DNA of 64,000 nt from an uncultured Pelagibacteraceae bacterium (GCA_902568235.1 CACFPS010000005.1:1-64000); one strand, 5' to 3'; shown: positions 7,157-17,553, counted from the first letter of the stretch. Notes: generated by a model from the letters alone, not told the origin. Program-made: numbers and translations.

Positions 7157-9589
7157 ATGAAATCAAAAGCAAAAGTAGTTGTTGTAGGTGGAGGTGTTGT
7201 AGGGGTTAGCGCTCTTTACCATTTGGCTAAAAAAGGTTGGCCCGATGTAGTTTTAATAGAACGAAAAGAATTAACTTCAGGATCTACATGGCATGCCGCA
7301 GGGTTGCTCCCATTATTTAATATGAGTTATTCTGTTGGACAACTTCATAAATATGCTGTTGATCTTTATAAAAAATTAGAAGAAGAAACAGGAAAAAATG
7401 TAGGCTTTAGTGTTGTATCTAACATTAGATTAGCAAGCACCAAAGATAGAATGGATGAATATCATCAATACGCCGGTGTAGCACAAACAATTGGAGTTAA
7501 AGTTAATTTTTTAAAACCAGAACAGGTAAAGGAAATTTGGCCCTTATGTAATACAGAAGGTTTAATTGGAGCAATTCAACATCCTGAAGATGGATATATT
7601 CAACCAGCAGATTTAACACAAGCTCTAGCTACAGGAGCAAGAAATAAAGGTGCAGAGATTTACAGAAACACTACAGTTATAGGAATCAAACAAACCAGAG
7701 ATGGTTGGGTTGTGGAAACTGATAAAGGAACAATAGAATGCGAGCATGTAATTTCATGCTCAGGAAACTTTGCAAGACAAACAGGAAAAATGGTTGGATT
7801 AGAAATTCCAGTTATTCCAGTAGAGCACCAATATATTGTAACCGAACCTCATCCAGAAATTGTAAAAAGAAAAAAAGAGGGCAAGCCAGAAATGGGTGTA
7901 CTAAGAGACAGTGATACACAGTGGTACATGAGAGAAGAAGCTGGAGGTTTAATATTAGGACCTTACGAAAAAGGAGCTCCATGTTGTTATGTAGATGGAC
8001 CTTCTAAAGATTCAGAGTACGAGTTATTTCAGGAAGATCTAGAAAGACTTGCGCCACATATTGAAGGAGCTATTCACCGCGTTCCAGCATTTGGAGAAGT
8101 TGGAGTTAAGAAAGTTTATAATGGTGCTATTTGTTATACTCCTGATGGCAACCCAATAGTTGGTCCTGCTTGGGGATTAAAAAACTTTTGGATAAATGAA
8201 GGACACAGTTTTGGAATTACAGCAGCTGGTGGAGCAGGTTGGCAACTTGCTGAGTGGATTATAGATGGCGAACCAACAATAGATATGTTGGGAGTTGAGC
8301 CAAGAAGATACGGAGATTATGTGTCTAAGTCTTATTTAATAGAAAAAAATGAGGAAGCTTATAGAAATGTATTTACAATTCATTATCCAGATGAAGAAAG
8401 AGAAGCGGCAAGACCGCTAAGACAAGCACCTTGTTATGATCGATTAAAAAATTTGGGAGCTGTGTTTGGACAGAAATTTGGATGGGAAAGAGCAAATTTT
8501 TTTGCAACAGATGGAATGGAACAAAAAGATGATTGGTCATTTAGAAGATCCAATTGGTTTAAAGCAATTGAAAAAGAATGTAAAAATGTAAAAGAAAACG
8601 TGGGTATTTTGGATATGACTGCTTTTGCTAAGTGCAGAATAAAAGGACCAAAAGCAGAGGAATTTCTAGATTATTTAGTTGCAAATAAACTTCCTAAAAA
8701 AATTGGTAGAGTTAATTTATGCCATGCACTTAATACTAAAGGAGGTGTTCATTCAGAATTTACCATAATGAGAGAAGCGGAAGATAGTTTTTATTTAGTT
8801 TCTGCGGGAGCTTTTCAAAGATTAGATCATGATTGGATACAAAAATGGATGCCAAAAGATGGTTCAGTACAGTTTGAAAATATTACAAATTCAGTTGGTG
8901 TTTTGGTTGTAGCTGGACCAAAAGCAAGAGAATTAATACAAAAAGTTTCTAAAGATGATTTCTCTAATGAAAATTTTAAATGGTTAAGTTCTAAAAAAGT
9001 TGATATTGGATATGCACCTTGTACTGCTATTAGAGTAAACTTTGTCGGAGAATTGGGTTGGGAATTACACCATCCTCTCGAATATCAAAATCATATTTTT
9101 GATAAGTTAATGGAACATGGAAAAGATCTTGGCTTAAAACCGTTTGGAATTAGAGCAATGAATAGTTTAAGAGTTGAAAAATCTTATAAACTTGTTGGTA
9201 CCGAACTATCTATAGAGTACTCACCTTACGAATCTGGTCTTGATAGATTTATTCATCCTAATAAAGGAAATTTTATAGGCTTAGAAGCACTTAACAAATG
9301 GAGAGAAAAAGGTTTTAAAAATAAATTAGTAACTATGGAAGTCCACAATGTTACAGATGCGGATGTTCTGGGAAATAATCCTATTTATAAAGATGAAAAA
9401 GTAGTTGGAAGAGCAACAGGAGGAGATTTTGGATTTAGAATAAATAAATCTATAGCTATTGGAATGGTTAAACCCGAACTTGCGACAACTGGTCAAAAAT
9501 TAAGAATTGATATTTTAGGAAAAATGCACGACGCTACAATTCTGGATGAAAGTCCATATGATCCAGAAAACAAATTATTAAGAGCATAA
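7157..9589 (+). CDS. Dimethylglycine / sarcosine dehydrogenase (FAD + GcvT domains)
   Basis: An 810-residue two-domain enzyme. Residues about 1-430 are a DAO-type FAD domain: [20 protein letters not shown] binds the dinucleotide and [11 protein letters not shown] holds the His that carries covalent FAD in the mammalian enzymes. Residues about 440-810 are a GcvT-like folate domain ([47 protein letters not shown]). It demethylates dimethylglycine or sarcosine, passing the methyl carbon to tetrahydrofolate and electrons to ETF. The next genes, each joined by 1-22 bases, encode exactly that electron path (etfB, etfA, ETF-QO), which strongly supports the call. Dimethylglycine and sarcosine specificity cannot be separated here. 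Confidence 0.9.
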   Translation: MKSKAKVVVVGGGVVGVSALYHLAKKGWPDVVLIERKELTSGSTWHAAGLLPLFNMSYSVGQLHKYAVDLYKKLEEETGKNVGFSVVSNIRLASTKDRMDEYHQYAGVAQTIGVKVNFLKPEQVKEIWPLCNTEGLIGAIQHPEDGYIQPADLTQALATGARNKGAEIYRNTTVIGIKQTRDGWVVETDKGTIECEHVISCSGNFARQTGKMVGLEIPVIPVEHQYIVTEPHPEIVKRKKEGKPEMGVLRDSDTQWYMREEAGGLILGPYEKGAPCCYVDGPSKDSEYELFQEDLERLAPHIEGAIHRVPAFGEVGVKKVYNGAICYTPDGNPIVGPAWGLKNFWINEGHSFGITAAGGAGWQLAEWIIDGEPTIDMLGVEPRRYGDYVSKSYLIEKNEEAYRNVFTIHYPDEEREAARPLRQAPCYDRLKNLGAVFGQKFGWERANFFATDGMEQKDDWSFRRSNWFKAIEKECKNVKENVGILDMTAFAKCRIKGPKAEEFLDYLVANKLPKKIGRVNLCHALNTKGGVHSEFTIMREAEDSFYLVSAGAFQRLDHDWIQKWMPKDGSVQFENITNSVGVLVVAGPKARELIQKVSKDDFSNENFKWLSSKKVDIGYAPCTAIRVNFVGELGWELHHPLEYQNHIFDKLMEHGKDLGLKPFGIRAMNSLRVEKSYKLVGTELSIEYSPYESGLDRFIHPNKGNFIGLEALNKWREKGFKNKLVTMEVHNVTDADVLGNNPIYKDEKVVGRATGGDFGFRINKSIAIGMVKPELATTGQKLRIDILGKMHDATILDESPYDPENKLLRA

Positions 9590-10338
9590 TGAAAATATTA
9601 GTAGCTGTTAAAAGGGTTATTGATTACAACGTTCAAGTAAGAGTAAAAGAAGATGGAACTGGGGTAGTCACAGATAATGTAAAGATGTCAACAAACCCAC
9701 CTGATGATAATGCCGTTGAAGAAGCAGTAAAAATTAAAGAATCAGGTAAAGCTAATGAAATAGTTGCAGTTACAGTTGGAGAAGATAAAGCACAAGAGAC
9801 AGTAAGAAAAGCTTTAGCTGTTGGAGCTGACAGAGGAATTCATATTAAGGTTGATGGAATTGTTGAACCTTTGGCTGTTTCAAAAATATTACATAAAATA
9901 GTAGATAAAGAAAAACCTGATTTAGTTTTCATGGGTAAGCAAGCGATTGATGATGATTGTAATCAAACAGGTCAAATGCTTGCGGCATTTTTAAATTGGC
10001 CTCAAGCGACTTTTGCTTCAAAAATCGAAGTTAAAGAAAAATCATTAGAAGTAACAAGAGAAGTTGATGAAGGTTTAGAAACAATTGAAGTTAATGTTCC
10101 AGCAATAGTTACATGTGATCTTAGATTAAATGAGCCTAGATATGCTTCATTACCAAATATAATGAAAGCAAAAAAAAAACCAATTGAACAAATTAATTCT
10201 TCTGATTTAGGAATAGATACTAAACCTAGAATAGAACAAATTAAAGTAGAAGAACCACCAAAAAGAAAAGCTGGCATTAAAGTTGCTAGTGTTGAAGAAT
10301 TGGTGCAAAAACTAAAAAATGAAGCAAAAGTGATATAA
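9589..10338 (+). CDS. etfB: Electron transfer flavoprotein beta subunit
   Basis: A 249-residue ETF beta subunit. It opens with [20 protein letters not shown], has [16 protein letters not shown] and [23 protein letters not shown], the [18 protein letters not shown]-binding segment, and [20 protein letters not shown], which contains the recognition-loop Leu region. With EtfA it carries electrons from flavin dehydrogenases to ETF-QO. Its ATG overlaps the DMGDH stop by one base and its stop overlaps etfA, so the four genes are probably one transcript dedicated to methyl-amine oxidation. Confidence 0.96.
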   Translation: MKILVAVKRVIDYNVQVRVKEDGTGVVTDNVKMSTNPPDDNAVEEAVKIKESGKANEIVAVTVGEDKAQETVRKALAVGADRGIHIKVDGIVEPLAVSKILHKIVDKEKPDLVFMGKQAIDDDCNQTGQMLAAFLNWPQATFASKIEVKEKSLEVTREVDEGLETIEVNVPAIVTCDLRLNEPRYASLPNIMKAKKKPIEQINSSDLGIDTKPRIEQIKVEEPPKRKAGIKVASVEELVQKLKNEAKVI

Positions 10339-11291
10339 TGTCAGTATTGTTAATAGCAGAACATAATAATAAAGAAGTAAAACCTTTTACTTTTAACGCA
10401 ATTACTGCAGCATCTCAAATTGATCAAGATTTACATGTTTTAGTAATTGGGAATAAATGTGATGAGGTAGCAAAATCGATTTCACAGGTGCCAAATGTAA
10501 AAAAAGTCATACATATAGATAATGAGATATATGAAAATTTTTTAGCAGAAACTTTTACATCTTTGATTGTTAAGCATGCAGAAAAATATTCGAATATAGT
10601 TTGTTCAGCAAATACATTTGGAAAAAATTTAATGCCTAGAGTAGCTGCTTTATTAGATACTTCACAAGTAAGCGATATTATAAAAGTTATAACACCTGAT
10701 ACTTTTTTAAGACCAATTTATGCAGGTAATGCTTTTGCAACTGTAAAAAGTTTAGATACAAAAAAATGTATAACAATTAGACCAACTTCATTTGATCCTG
10801 CTGCAACCTCAGGAGGCTCAGCAGAAATTGTTAAAGCAGATTCGGGAGAGGCAACTAGTCTAACGAAATTTATTAAAAAAGAAGAAGTTAAATCAGATAG
10901 ACCAGAACTTGGAACAGCAAGAGTGGTAATATCTGGTGGAAGAGGAATGCAAAGTGGAGAAAATTTCAAATTAATTACAGCTATAGCAGACAAATTAAAT
11001 GCTGCTATAGGAGCCTCACGTGCTGCTGTTGACGCAGGTTATATTACCAACGATCATCAAGTTGGTCAGACTGGAAAGGTAGTTGTTCCCGATTTATATA
11101 TTGCTGTAGGAATATCAGGCGCAATTCAGCATCTTGCAGGAATGAAAGAAAGTAAAATCATAGTGGCTATTAACAAAGATGGAGAAGCACCTATTTTTAG
11201 TGTCGCAGATTATGGGTTAGAAGCAGATTTATTCGAAGCACTACCTAAATTCCTAGAAGAACTAAATAAATTAAATACTATACAAAAATAA
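10338..11291 (+). CDS. etfA: Electron transfer flavoprotein alpha subunit
   Basis: A 317-residue ETF alpha subunit. The N-terminal ETF domain ([18 protein letters not shown]...) is followed by the C-terminal FAD domain with VVISGGRGMQSGENFKLI, GASRAAVDAGYI, the QVGQTGKVVVPDLYIAVG loop and GISGAIQHLAGMKESK. It pairs with EtfB to form the soluble FAD-carrying heterodimer. It overlaps etfB by one base; 21 bases separate it from the ETF-QO gene. Confidence 0.96.
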   Translation: MSVLLIAEHNNKEVKPFTFNAITAASQIDQDLHVLVIGNKCDEVAKSISQVPNVKKVIHIDNEIYENFLAETFTSLIVKHAEKYSNIVCSANTFGKNLMPRVAALLDTSQVSDIIKVITPDTFLRPIYAGNAFATVKSLDTKKCITIRPTSFDPAATSGGSAEIVKADSGEATSLTKFIKKEEVKSDRPELGTARVVISGGRGMQSGENFKLITAIADKLNAAIGASRAAVDAGYITNDHQVGQTGKVVVPDLYIAVGISGAIQHLAGMKESKIIVAINKDGEAPIFSVADYGLEADLFEALPKFLEELNKLNTIQK

Positions 11292-11312
11292 CAAATACTG
11301 TAAAAAATCATC

Positions 11313-12932
11313 ATGTCCAGAGAAGTGATGGAATACGATGTAGTGATCGTAGGTGGCGGACCATCAGGACTTTCAACTGCAATAAAGTTAAAGCAGTTAA
11401 ATCCGGATACCAATGTCTGCCTTTTAGAAAAAGCATCTGAAATAGGTGCTCATATTTTGTCAGGCAATGTTTTTGAAACAAGAGCCTTAGATGAATTATT
11501 TCCTAATTGGAAAGAATTAAATGCGCCAGTAAAAACGAAAGTTACTAAAGAAAAATTTTTATTTTTAGGAAAAAGCAAGTCATTAAGCTGGCCAACTTGG
11601 TTACTTCCAAAAGTACAACATAATCATAATAATTACATTATTAGTCTTGCAAATTTATGTAGGTGGTTGGCTGAACAAGCAGAAGCGCTTGGAGTAGAAA
11701 TATTTCCGGGATTTCCTGCAAGTGAAGTTTTATATAATGAAGACGGTTCTGTTAAAGGAATTGCTACACAAGATATGGGTTTAGATAAAGATGGTAACAA
11801 AAAAGATAGTTTTGAATCTGGAATAGAGCTTCATGCAAAAGTTACAGTTTTTGCTGAAGGATGTAGAGGACATTTAGGAAAACAGCTAATAAAAAAATTT
11901 GAGTTAGACAAAGGAAAAAATCCTCAACAATACGGGATAGGATTTAAAGAAATCTGGGAAGTTAAGGAAGAAAAACATGAGGAAGGCCTAGTAATGCATA
12001 CAGCAGGTTGGCCACTGGATCAGAAGACTTACGGCGGAAGTTTTGTATATCATGCAGAAAATAAACAAGTATTTATTGGCTATGTTATTGGATTAGATTA
12101 CAAAAACCCTCATTTATCTCCATTTGATGAGTTTCAAAGATTTAAAACTCATCCATCAATAAAACCAATTCTTGAAGGTGGAAAAAGAATTTCTTACGGA
12201 GCCAGAGCTCTAATAGAAGGAGGTTTGCAAAGTTTACCCCAAATGTATATGCCAGGCGCATTGTTAATAGGTTGTGATGCAGGAACCTTAAACATGCCAA
12301 AAATTAAAGGATCTCATACTGCAATGAAAAGTGGCATGATAGCTGCTGAAAGTATTACAGATCATCTTAAAGATAATAAAAATTTATCTAGTTATGAAGA
12401 TAAATTTAAAAAAAGTTGGGTATACGAAGAACTACATGCTGCTAGAAATGTTAAACCAAGCTTCAGCTGGGGTTTAATTTTGGGAATAATTTTTACCGGT
12501 ATCGATCAAATATTATTCAGAGGAAAATTACCTTTTACACTAAAACACAAACATTCAGATTATGAAACTTTAAAACCTGCAAATGAAATGCCTAAAATAG
12601 ATTATCCAAAACCAGACAATCTAATTACTTTTGACAAAACTAGTTCAGTATATTTAACAGGTACAATTCATGCAGATAATCAACCGGTTCACTTACAATT
12701 AAAAAATAAAGATTTACCGATTAAATATACCTTAGAAAAATTTGATGAACCCGCACAAAGATATTGTCCAGTAGGTGTTTATGAAGTTCAAAAAGAAAAC
12801 GATATAAAAAAGTTCGTTATAAATTCTCAAAATTGTATTCACTGTAAAACTTGTGATATAAAAGAACCCTCACAAAATATTACCTGGGTAACCCCCGAAG
12901 GTGGTGGTGGTCCTAAATACGGTAATATGTAA
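11313..12932 (+). CDS. Electron transfer flavoprotein-ubiquinone oxidoreductase (ETF-QO)
   Basis: A 539-residue enzyme that takes electrons from reduced ETF and passes them to ubiquinone at the inner membrane. The N-terminal YDVVIVGGGPSGLSTAIKLK is the FAD-binding Rossmann motif; GADLINMPKIKG-like SH (seen as GTLNMPKIKGSHTAMKSG) is the second FAD motif. The C-terminal [4Fe-4S] site has CPVGVYEV and NCIHCKTCDIKEPSQNI, ending in the family's PEGGGGP. Start is either the ATG at 11313 or the one at 11328 right before EYDVV; the first is kept. It completes the DMGDH-ETF-quinone chain. Confidence 0.95.
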   Translation: MSREVMEYDVVIVGGGPSGLSTAIKLKQLNPDTNVCLLEKASEIGAHILSGNVFETRALDELFPNWKELNAPVKTKVTKEKFLFLGKSKSLSWPTWLLPKVQHNHNNYIISLANLCRWLAEQAEALGVEIFPGFPASEVLYNEDGSVKGIATQDMGLDKDGNKKDSFESGIELHAKVTVFAEGCRGHLGKQLIKKFELDKGKNPQQYGIGFKEIWEVKEEKHEEGLVMHTAGWPLDQKTYGGSFVYHAENKQVFIGYVIGLDYKNPHLSPFDEFQRFKTHPSIKPILEGGKRISYGARALIEGGLQSLPQMYMPGALLIGCDAGTLNMPKIKGSHTAMKSGMIAAESITDHLKDNKNLSSYEDKFKKSWVYEELHAARNVKPSFSWGLILGIIFTGIDQILFRGKLPFTLKHKHSDYETLKPANEMPKIDYPKPDNLITFDKTSSVYLTGTIHADNQPVHLQLKNKDLPIKYTLEKFDEPAQRYCPVGVYEVQKENDIKKFVINSQNCIHCKTCDIKEPSQNITWVTPEGGGGPKYGNM

Positions 12933-13307
12933 TTAAGAAAGATCTATTGCAAGTTTTTTTAATTTTTCGATTGGAACAACTTTAAGAGTTTTTTCGTGAG
13001 TTTTTTTTAAATAAATAGAACATTCTTTTCCAGCCTCTATAGCTTTTGCTACCCAGCCTGCACATACACACCAATTATCTCCATCTTTTAATCCAGGAAA
13101 ACCAAATTCGGGATGAGGGGTAATTAAATCATTACCTGCTTCTTTACACCATTCTAAAAATTCATTATTGACTTTGACACAAACTGTATGCATACCATGA
13201 TCGTTTTCATCTGTATTACAACAACCATCTCTTAACCATCCAGTTAATGGATTATTTGAACATTCTTCCAGGTCTTCACCTAAAACATTTTTTTGTGTTT
13301 TGCTCAT
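12933..13307 (-). CDS. DUF2237 family protein
   Basis: A 124-residue protein matching DUF2237 along its length: KNVLGEDLEECSNNPLTGWL, RDGCCNTDENDHGMHTVCV, MTxEFL-like NNEFLEWCKEAGNDL, and GDNWCVCAGWVAKAIEAG. Conserved Cys and Asp/His residues suggest a metal site, but the family has no established function. On the minus strand its ATG overlaps the stop of hisI by one base, so the two are co-transcribed; it converges with the ETF-QO gene, with the stops directly abutting. Confidence 0.85.
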   Translation of the reverse strand: MSKTQKNVLGEDLEECSNNPLTGWLRDGCCNTDENDHGMHTVCVKVNNEFLEWCKEAGNDLITPHPEFGFPGLKDGDNWCVCAGWVAKAIEAGKECSIYLKKTHEKTLKVVPIEKLKKLAIDLS

Positions 13308-13795
13308 TAAATTTTTGTTGGGTTGGGTTGTCCTTTATATACTTTTTCTGGATCAAATTTTTTTTCTTTTTCTTCAAATTTCATTTCAACTTCTCTACCA
13401 TTTTTAATCTCACCCAAGGGTATTGATCTATAAAAACAAGATTTGTATCCAACGTGACAACTAGAACCATCACCAATATCAACTGTAAGCCAGACTGAGT
13501 CTTGATCATCATCAATTCTAATTTCTACAACTTTTTGAACAAAACCACTGGTTTTACCTTTATGCCAAATTTGTTTTCTTGATCTGCTCCAATAATGAGC
13601 TTCCTTAGTTTCAATAGTTAATTTTAAGGCTTCCACGTTCATGTAGCCATGCATTAAAATTTCTTTTGTTGTGGAACAAGTTGTCACAACAGGAATTAAT
13701 CCATCATTATCGAATTTTGGCGATAATAATTTTCCTTCTTCTATGTCAGCGACATTTTCTCTTTTTTTAAACATATTTATCGCTTTATTTAGCAT
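13307..13795 (-). CDS. hisI: Phosphoribosyl-AMP cyclohydrolase
   Basis: A 162-residue HisI, the third step of histidine synthesis (opens the adenine ring of PR-AMP). The signatures are MHGYMNVEALKLTIETKEAH, YWSRSRKQIWHKGKTSGF and the zinc/catalytic block with DGSSCHVGYKSCFYR. It is longer than bare HisI by an N-terminal extension and a C-terminal tail. Not fused to HisE. It stands apart from other his genes here and pairs with a DUF2237 gene. A start at the ATG seven codons in (13774) is equally possible. It is divergent from folE across a 56-base A/T-rich spacer that must hold both promoters. Confidence 0.93.
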   Translation of the reverse strand: MLNKAINMFKKRENVADIEEGKLLSPKFDNDGLIPVVTTCSTTKEILMHGYMNVEALKLTIETKEAHYWSRSRKQIWHKGKTSGFVQKVVEIRIDDDQDSVWLTVDIGDGSSCHVGYKSCFYRSIPLGEIKNGREVEMKFEEKEKKFDPEKVYKGQPNPTKI

Positions 13796-13851
13796 ATTAA
13801 AGAATATAATAAATATTTTAAAATTTAATAATTATTGTATAAAACACGATC

Positions 13852-14457
13852 ATGAAATTAGTAAAAAACGAGAACAATAAACCTTTAAAAGAAACAATTT
13901 CTGATAAGGAAGCTGAAGAAGCGTTTATTAAAATTCTTAAGTGGATAGGAGAAGATCCTGGCAGAGAAGGTTTAATTGAAACTCCTAAAAGAGTAACAAA
14001 AGCATTCAAAGAATATTTTAAAGGATATAAAGAGGATCCTATCTCAATTCTATCCAAAACTTTTGGCGATGTTAATGGATACGATGATATGGTTATTCAA
14101 AAAAATATATCGGTACAAAGTCATTGTGAACATCATATGGCTCCAATAATTGGAGTAGCTCATGTTGCCTACATACCAAATGAAAGAGTTGTTGGATTAA
14201 GTAAACTAGCTAGGGTTGTAGAAGTGTACTCAAAAAGACTACAAACTCAAGAAAGACTAACAATGCAAATTGGAAACTCTCTAATGGAAGCATTGAAGCC
14301 TAAAGGAGTGGCTGTTTCAATAGACTCAACTCATCAATGTATGACTATGAGAGGAATTAAAAAAGAACAAGCAACAACAGTAACAAATTACTATCTGGGT
14401 CAATTCAAAGAAGACCTAAGCTATCAAAATAGATATTTAAGATTTATAAGTAAATAA
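13852..14457 (+). CDS. folE: GTP cyclohydrolase I
   Basis: A 201-residue FolE that converts GTP to 7,8-dihydroneopterin triphosphate, the first step to folate (and to queuosine precursors). EDPGREGLIETPKRVTKAF, the zinc-binding SVQSHCEHHMAPIIG, VAYIPNERVVGLSKLARVV, RLQTQERLTMQI and STHQCMTMRGI are all present, and the length is normal. It begins a plus-strand run leading to acuI 20 bases downstream. The pab genes at 38-41 kb serve the same folate pathway, which feeds the DMGDH reaction. Confidence 0.96.
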   Translation: MKLVKNENNKPLKETISDKEAEEAFIKILKWIGEDPGREGLIETPKRVTKAFKEYFKGYKEDPISILSKTFGDVNGYDDMVIQKNISVQSHCEHHMAPIIGVAHVAYIPNERVVGLSKLARVVEVYSKRLQTQERLTMQIGNSLMEALKPKGVAVSIDSTHQCMTMRGIKKEQATTVTNYYLGQFKEDLSYQNRYLRFISK

Positions 14458-14477
14458 GTTTATATATAATTTAAGTT

Positions 14478-15479
14478 ATGGCAGATAAATTTAATGCGAT
14501 TGTTATCGATCAAGATGGTGAAAATTTCAAAAGAGAAATTAAAAGCTTAGATTTAGATTTTTTAGATCAAGGAGAAGTTTTAGTAAAAGTAGATTACTCA
14601 GATTTAAACTACAAAGATGCTTTAATCTTACATAATGGAGGAAAGTTAGTAAAAGATTTTCCGAGAATTCCAGGAATTGATTTATCTGGAAAAGTTTTGG
14701 AAAGTTCAGCAGAAGAATTTAAAAAAGATGATGAAATTATTGTAACTGGAAGTAGAGTAGGCGAAATATTTCATGGTGGATTTTCTCAAATGGCAAAAAT
14801 TAAAAAAGAACTCTTAATAAAAAAACCAAATAATTTAACTTCAAAGCAATCAATGATTTTAGGAACAGCAGGTTTTACTGCATTACTATGCGCATTTGCT
14901 GTAAATGCTAAGGAAGAAATTTTGCTTGGCGAAAAAGTTAGCGATGTATTGGTAACAGGAGCGACAGGTGGAGTGGGAACAGTTGCTGTTATGGCATTAT
15001 CTAAAATTGGATACAATGTTACTGCAGTTACTGGAAAACCTAACCAAGAAACTATGTTAAAAAAACTTGGTGCAAAAAACGTTATTTCTCGTGTAGAATT
15101 TGATGCAGAGCCAAAATTATTAGGTAAAGGACTTTGGGATGGAGTGGTAGATACAGTTGGAGGAAATATACTTGCTAATGCTATTTCCCAAACCAAACAT
15201 TCTGGAATTGTTGCAGCCTGTGGAAACGCTGGAGGAATAAAATTAAACACCAACATAATGCCATTTATATTAAGAGGTGTAAAACTATGGGGCATAGATT
15301 CAATAAAAGTTGGAATGAAAAGAAGAGAGTTTGTGTGGTCTCAAGTAGAAAGATTAATAGATTTTAATGTTCTTGAAGAAATAGTTAAAACGGTAACAAT
15401 GGATGAATTGCTCAATATATTTCCCAAAATGCTCAAAGGAGAAACATCCGGAAGAATAGTAGTAGATGTTAATAAATAA
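14478..15479 (+). CDS. acuI: Acryloyl-CoA reductase (AcuI/YhdH, MDR family)
   Basis: A 333-residue zinc-free medium-chain reductase of the AcuI/YhdH type. VKVDYSDLNYKDALILHNG, FPRIPGIDLSGKVLES, GWRVGEIFHGGF-like GSRVGEIFHGGFSQMAK and VLVTGATGGVGTVAVMAL (NADPH-binding) are typical, as is ILRGVKLWGIDS. AcuI reduces acryloyl-CoA to propionyl-CoA with NADPH, detoxifying acrylate from DMSP cleavage; this pairs with the dddP-like gene in this window. A LysR regulator follows after two bases and may control it. Confidence 0.88.
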   Translation: MADKFNAIVIDQDGENFKREIKSLDLDFLDQGEVLVKVDYSDLNYKDALILHNGGKLVKDFPRIPGIDLSGKVLESSAEEFKKDDEIIVTGSRVGEIFHGGFSQMAKIKKELLIKKPNNLTSKQSMILGTAGFTALLCAFAVNAKEEILLGEKVSDVLVTGATGGVGTVAVMALSKIGYNVTAVTGKPNQETMLKKLGAKNVISRVEFDAEPKLLGKGLWDGVVDTVGGNILANAISQTKHSGIVAACGNAGGIKLNTNIMPFILRGVKLWGIDSIKVGMKRREFVWSQVERLIDFNVLEEIVKTVTMDELLNIFPKMLKGETSGRIVVDVNK

Positions 15480-15481
15480 AT

Positions 15482-16372
15482 ATGGATTGGGACAAACTAA
15501 AAATATTTCATGCCGTTGCTGAAGCTGGAAGTTTTACTAGTGCTACTGTTATATTAAACCTAAGTCAATCCGCAATTAGTAGACAAATACAATCTTTAGA
15601 AGATGATTTAAAAGTAAAATTATTTGAAAGACACGCTAGAGGCTTAGCTCTAACAGAAAATGGCGAGTATGTTTATAAAACTGCGCATGAGGTTATTTCA
15701 AAATTAAAAGAAGTAGAAACCACTCTTGGAGATAAAAAAAATAAACCATCTGGAAAGCTAACTGTAGCAACCGTGGTTAGTTTTGGCACAACTTGGCTCA
15801 CACCTAGAATTCAAGAGTTTATGCAATTGAACCCTGAAATTGAAATAGAGCTAATTTTTGATGATAAAGAACTAGATTTAAGCACAAGACAAGCTGATAT
15901 TGGAATATTTATGCGTAGACCTAAACAACTTAATTATATTCAAAAAAAGTTAATTGATATTAACTACCACATATACGGATCCCCAAAATATCTTGAAAAA
16001 AATGGATATCCAAAAAATATTAATGATCTAAATAAGTACAATTTTATTTCCTATGGTAGAGGAAATCCATCTCCAGTTTATAATCCAGATTGGGCTTTAA
16101 AACTTGGCATGAAGGATAATAAAAAAAGAAAAACTGTAATGAAAGTTAATAGCGTTTATGGCCTTTTACTAGCTGTTCAAAGCGGAGTAGGTTTAGCAGC
16201 TCTTCCTGATTATATTACTGTGAATCAACCTAATATTGTTAAAGTCTTACCAAAAGTAGAAGGGCCTATAACAGAGGCACATTTTGTATACCCACAATCA
16301 ATGAAAAATGTTGCAAGAGTTCAAGCTTTTAGAAATTTCTTATATAGTAAAATTTCTGAGTGGAAGTTTTAA
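15482..16372 (+). CDS. LysR-family transcriptional regulator
   Basis: A 296-residue LysR regulator. The N-terminal winged helix-turn-helix is MDWDKLKIFHAVAEAGSFTS followed by SQSAISRQIQSLEDDLKVKL and FERHARGLALTENG; the C-terminal half is a periplasmic-binding-like effector domain (LTVATVVSFGTTWLTPRIQEF; SGVGLAALPDYI). It lies two bases after acuI on the same strand, unlike the divergent layout usual for LysR genes. The target could be acuI or the iron genes, but no T-N11-A site was convincingly found. The effector is unknown. Confidence 0.92.
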   Translation: MDWDKLKIFHAVAEAGSFTSATVILNLSQSAISRQIQSLEDDLKVKLFERHARGLALTENGEYVYKTAHEVISKLKEVETTLGDKKNKPSGKLTVATVVSFGTTWLTPRIQEFMQLNPEIEIELIFDDKELDLSTRQADIGIFMRRPKQLNYIQKKLIDINYHIYGSPKYLEKNGYPKNINDLNKYNFISYGRGNPSPVYNPDWALKLGMKDNKKRKTVMKVNSVYGLLLAVQSGVGLAALPDYITVNQPNIVKVLPKVEGPITEAHFVYPQSMKNVARVQAFRNFLYSKISEWKF

Positions 16373-16417
16373 TATTTTAAAATTCCTCATAACGCCCGTG
16401 GTGCGACATGTTGCTAC

Positions 16418-16448
16418 TGATAATCATTAGCATTGATAATAGTTATCA
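16418..16448. promoter_or_regulatory. Fur-like iron box upstream of the iron transporter
   Basis: The region reads TGATAATCATT-AGC-ATTGATAATAGTTATCA; its ends (TGATAA / TTATCA) are inverted repeats and it contains overlapping GATAAT / ATTATC-type hexamers like the E. coli Fur box. It ends 49 bases before the start of the iron-binding-protein gene. The factor in this organism could be Fur/Mur or another iron regulator; the site is read by eye. Confidence 0.6.
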
Positions 16449-16497
16449 ATTGCAATATATAGCTTATATAAATCAATAATTATTTAAAAGGGAGTAT

Positions 16498-17526
16498 ATG
16501 AAAAAAATATCTATTTTAGCTTTAATTCTTTCATTTCTAGTATCCGCTTTTGCTGTTGCAAATGAGGTAAACATTTTCAATGCAAGACATTACAAAGCAG
16601 ACGCTGAACTTTATGGAAAATTTACGGAAGCTACTGGAATTAAGGTAAATTTAATTAACGGTAAATCAGGTGCTTTAGAAAAAAGAATGATAGAAGAAGG
16701 TGTTGATTCTGCAGCAGACCTATACATAACAGCAGACGCTGGAAGATGTGGTGCTTTTCAAGCAAAAGGTATGACGCAAAGCGGATTAACGTCATCAACA
16801 ATTAAATCATCTGTTCCAAAAAACTTTAGAACAACACATTGGGTTGGAGTGGCAAAAAGAGCAAGAATAATTTACTACTCACCAGAAAGAGTTACTGGCG
16901 CTGAATTATCTGGAATGACCTATGAAGGTCTAGCTGATCCAAAATGGAAAGGTAGATTGGTAATTAGAAAATCAAGCAATATTTATAATAAATCACTTGT
17001 AGCTTCATTAATTGCAAATAATGGAAAAAAAGCAACTGCTGAATGGGCAAAGGGAGTTGTTGCTAACATGGCTAGAGAATCTACAGGAAACGATAGAGCT
17101 CAAATTATGGCAGTAGCAGCTGGAGAAGCTGATATTGCTGTAGCTAATACATATTATTTAGCTCTAATGCTATCTGGAAACAAAGGTGCAGAACAACAAG
17201 AAGCTGCTAAGAAAGTTAAAGCATTTTTTCCAAATCAAGATGGAAGAGGAACACACATGAATATTAGTTGTGCCGCTCTAGTTAAAGGTGCTCCAAATAA
17301 AGCAAATGCTATTGCACTTGTTGACTATTTATTATCACCTGAGGCTCAAGAGCACTTTACTAATAATACTTTTGAGTTTCCAATGATTGCTGGTGTTTCA
17401 CCAAGTCCATTAGTAGTCAACAACTTGGGATTAGATTTTAAACAAGATCTAAAAACAAAAGTTTCTACTTATGGAAAAAATCAAGCTGCTGCATTAGAAG
17501 TAATGACTGCTGCTGGTTGGAAATAA
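16498..17526 (+). CDS. fbpA: Iron(III) ABC transporter substrate-binding protein
   Basis: A 342-residue periplasmic protein with a signal peptide (MKKISILALILSFLVSAFAV, cleaved near VANEV). It matches FbpA/FutA/IdiA-type iron binders: VNIFNARHYKADAELYGKF, GKSGALEKRMIEEG, DLYITADAGR and the C-terminal tyrosines in VANTYYLALMLSG, which are iron ligands in the family. It binds Fe3+ for the FbpBC transporter encoded downstream. AAAGGGAG lies just before the ATG, and a Fur-like box lies upstream, implying induction by iron starvation. A 309-base gap with a small ORF and a hairpin separates it from fbpB. Confidence 0.93.
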   Translation: MKKISILALILSFLVSAFAVANEVNIFNARHYKADAELYGKFTEATGIKVNLINGKSGALEKRMIEEGVDSAADLYITADAGRCGAFQAKGMTQSGLTSSTIKSSVPKNFRTTHWVGVAKRARIIYYSPERVTGAELSGMTYEGLADPKWKGRLVIRKSSNIYNKSLVASLIANNGKKATAEWAKGVVANMARESTGNDRAQIMAVAAGEADIAVANTYYLALMLSGNKGAEQQEAAKKVKAFFPNQDGRGTHMNISCAALVKGAPNKANAIALVDYLLSPEAQEHFTNNTFEFPMIAGVSPSPLVVNNLGLDFKQDLKTKVSTYGKNQAAALEVMTAAGWK

Positions 17527-17553
17527 AGAGTGGTAATAATAAAAAAAAAATTT

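Noticed and set aside
14786..15295. Minus-strand ORF of 169 codons inside acuI
   Set aside because: It is Pro/Ser/Phe-rich antisense of a well-recognised gene, with no family match.
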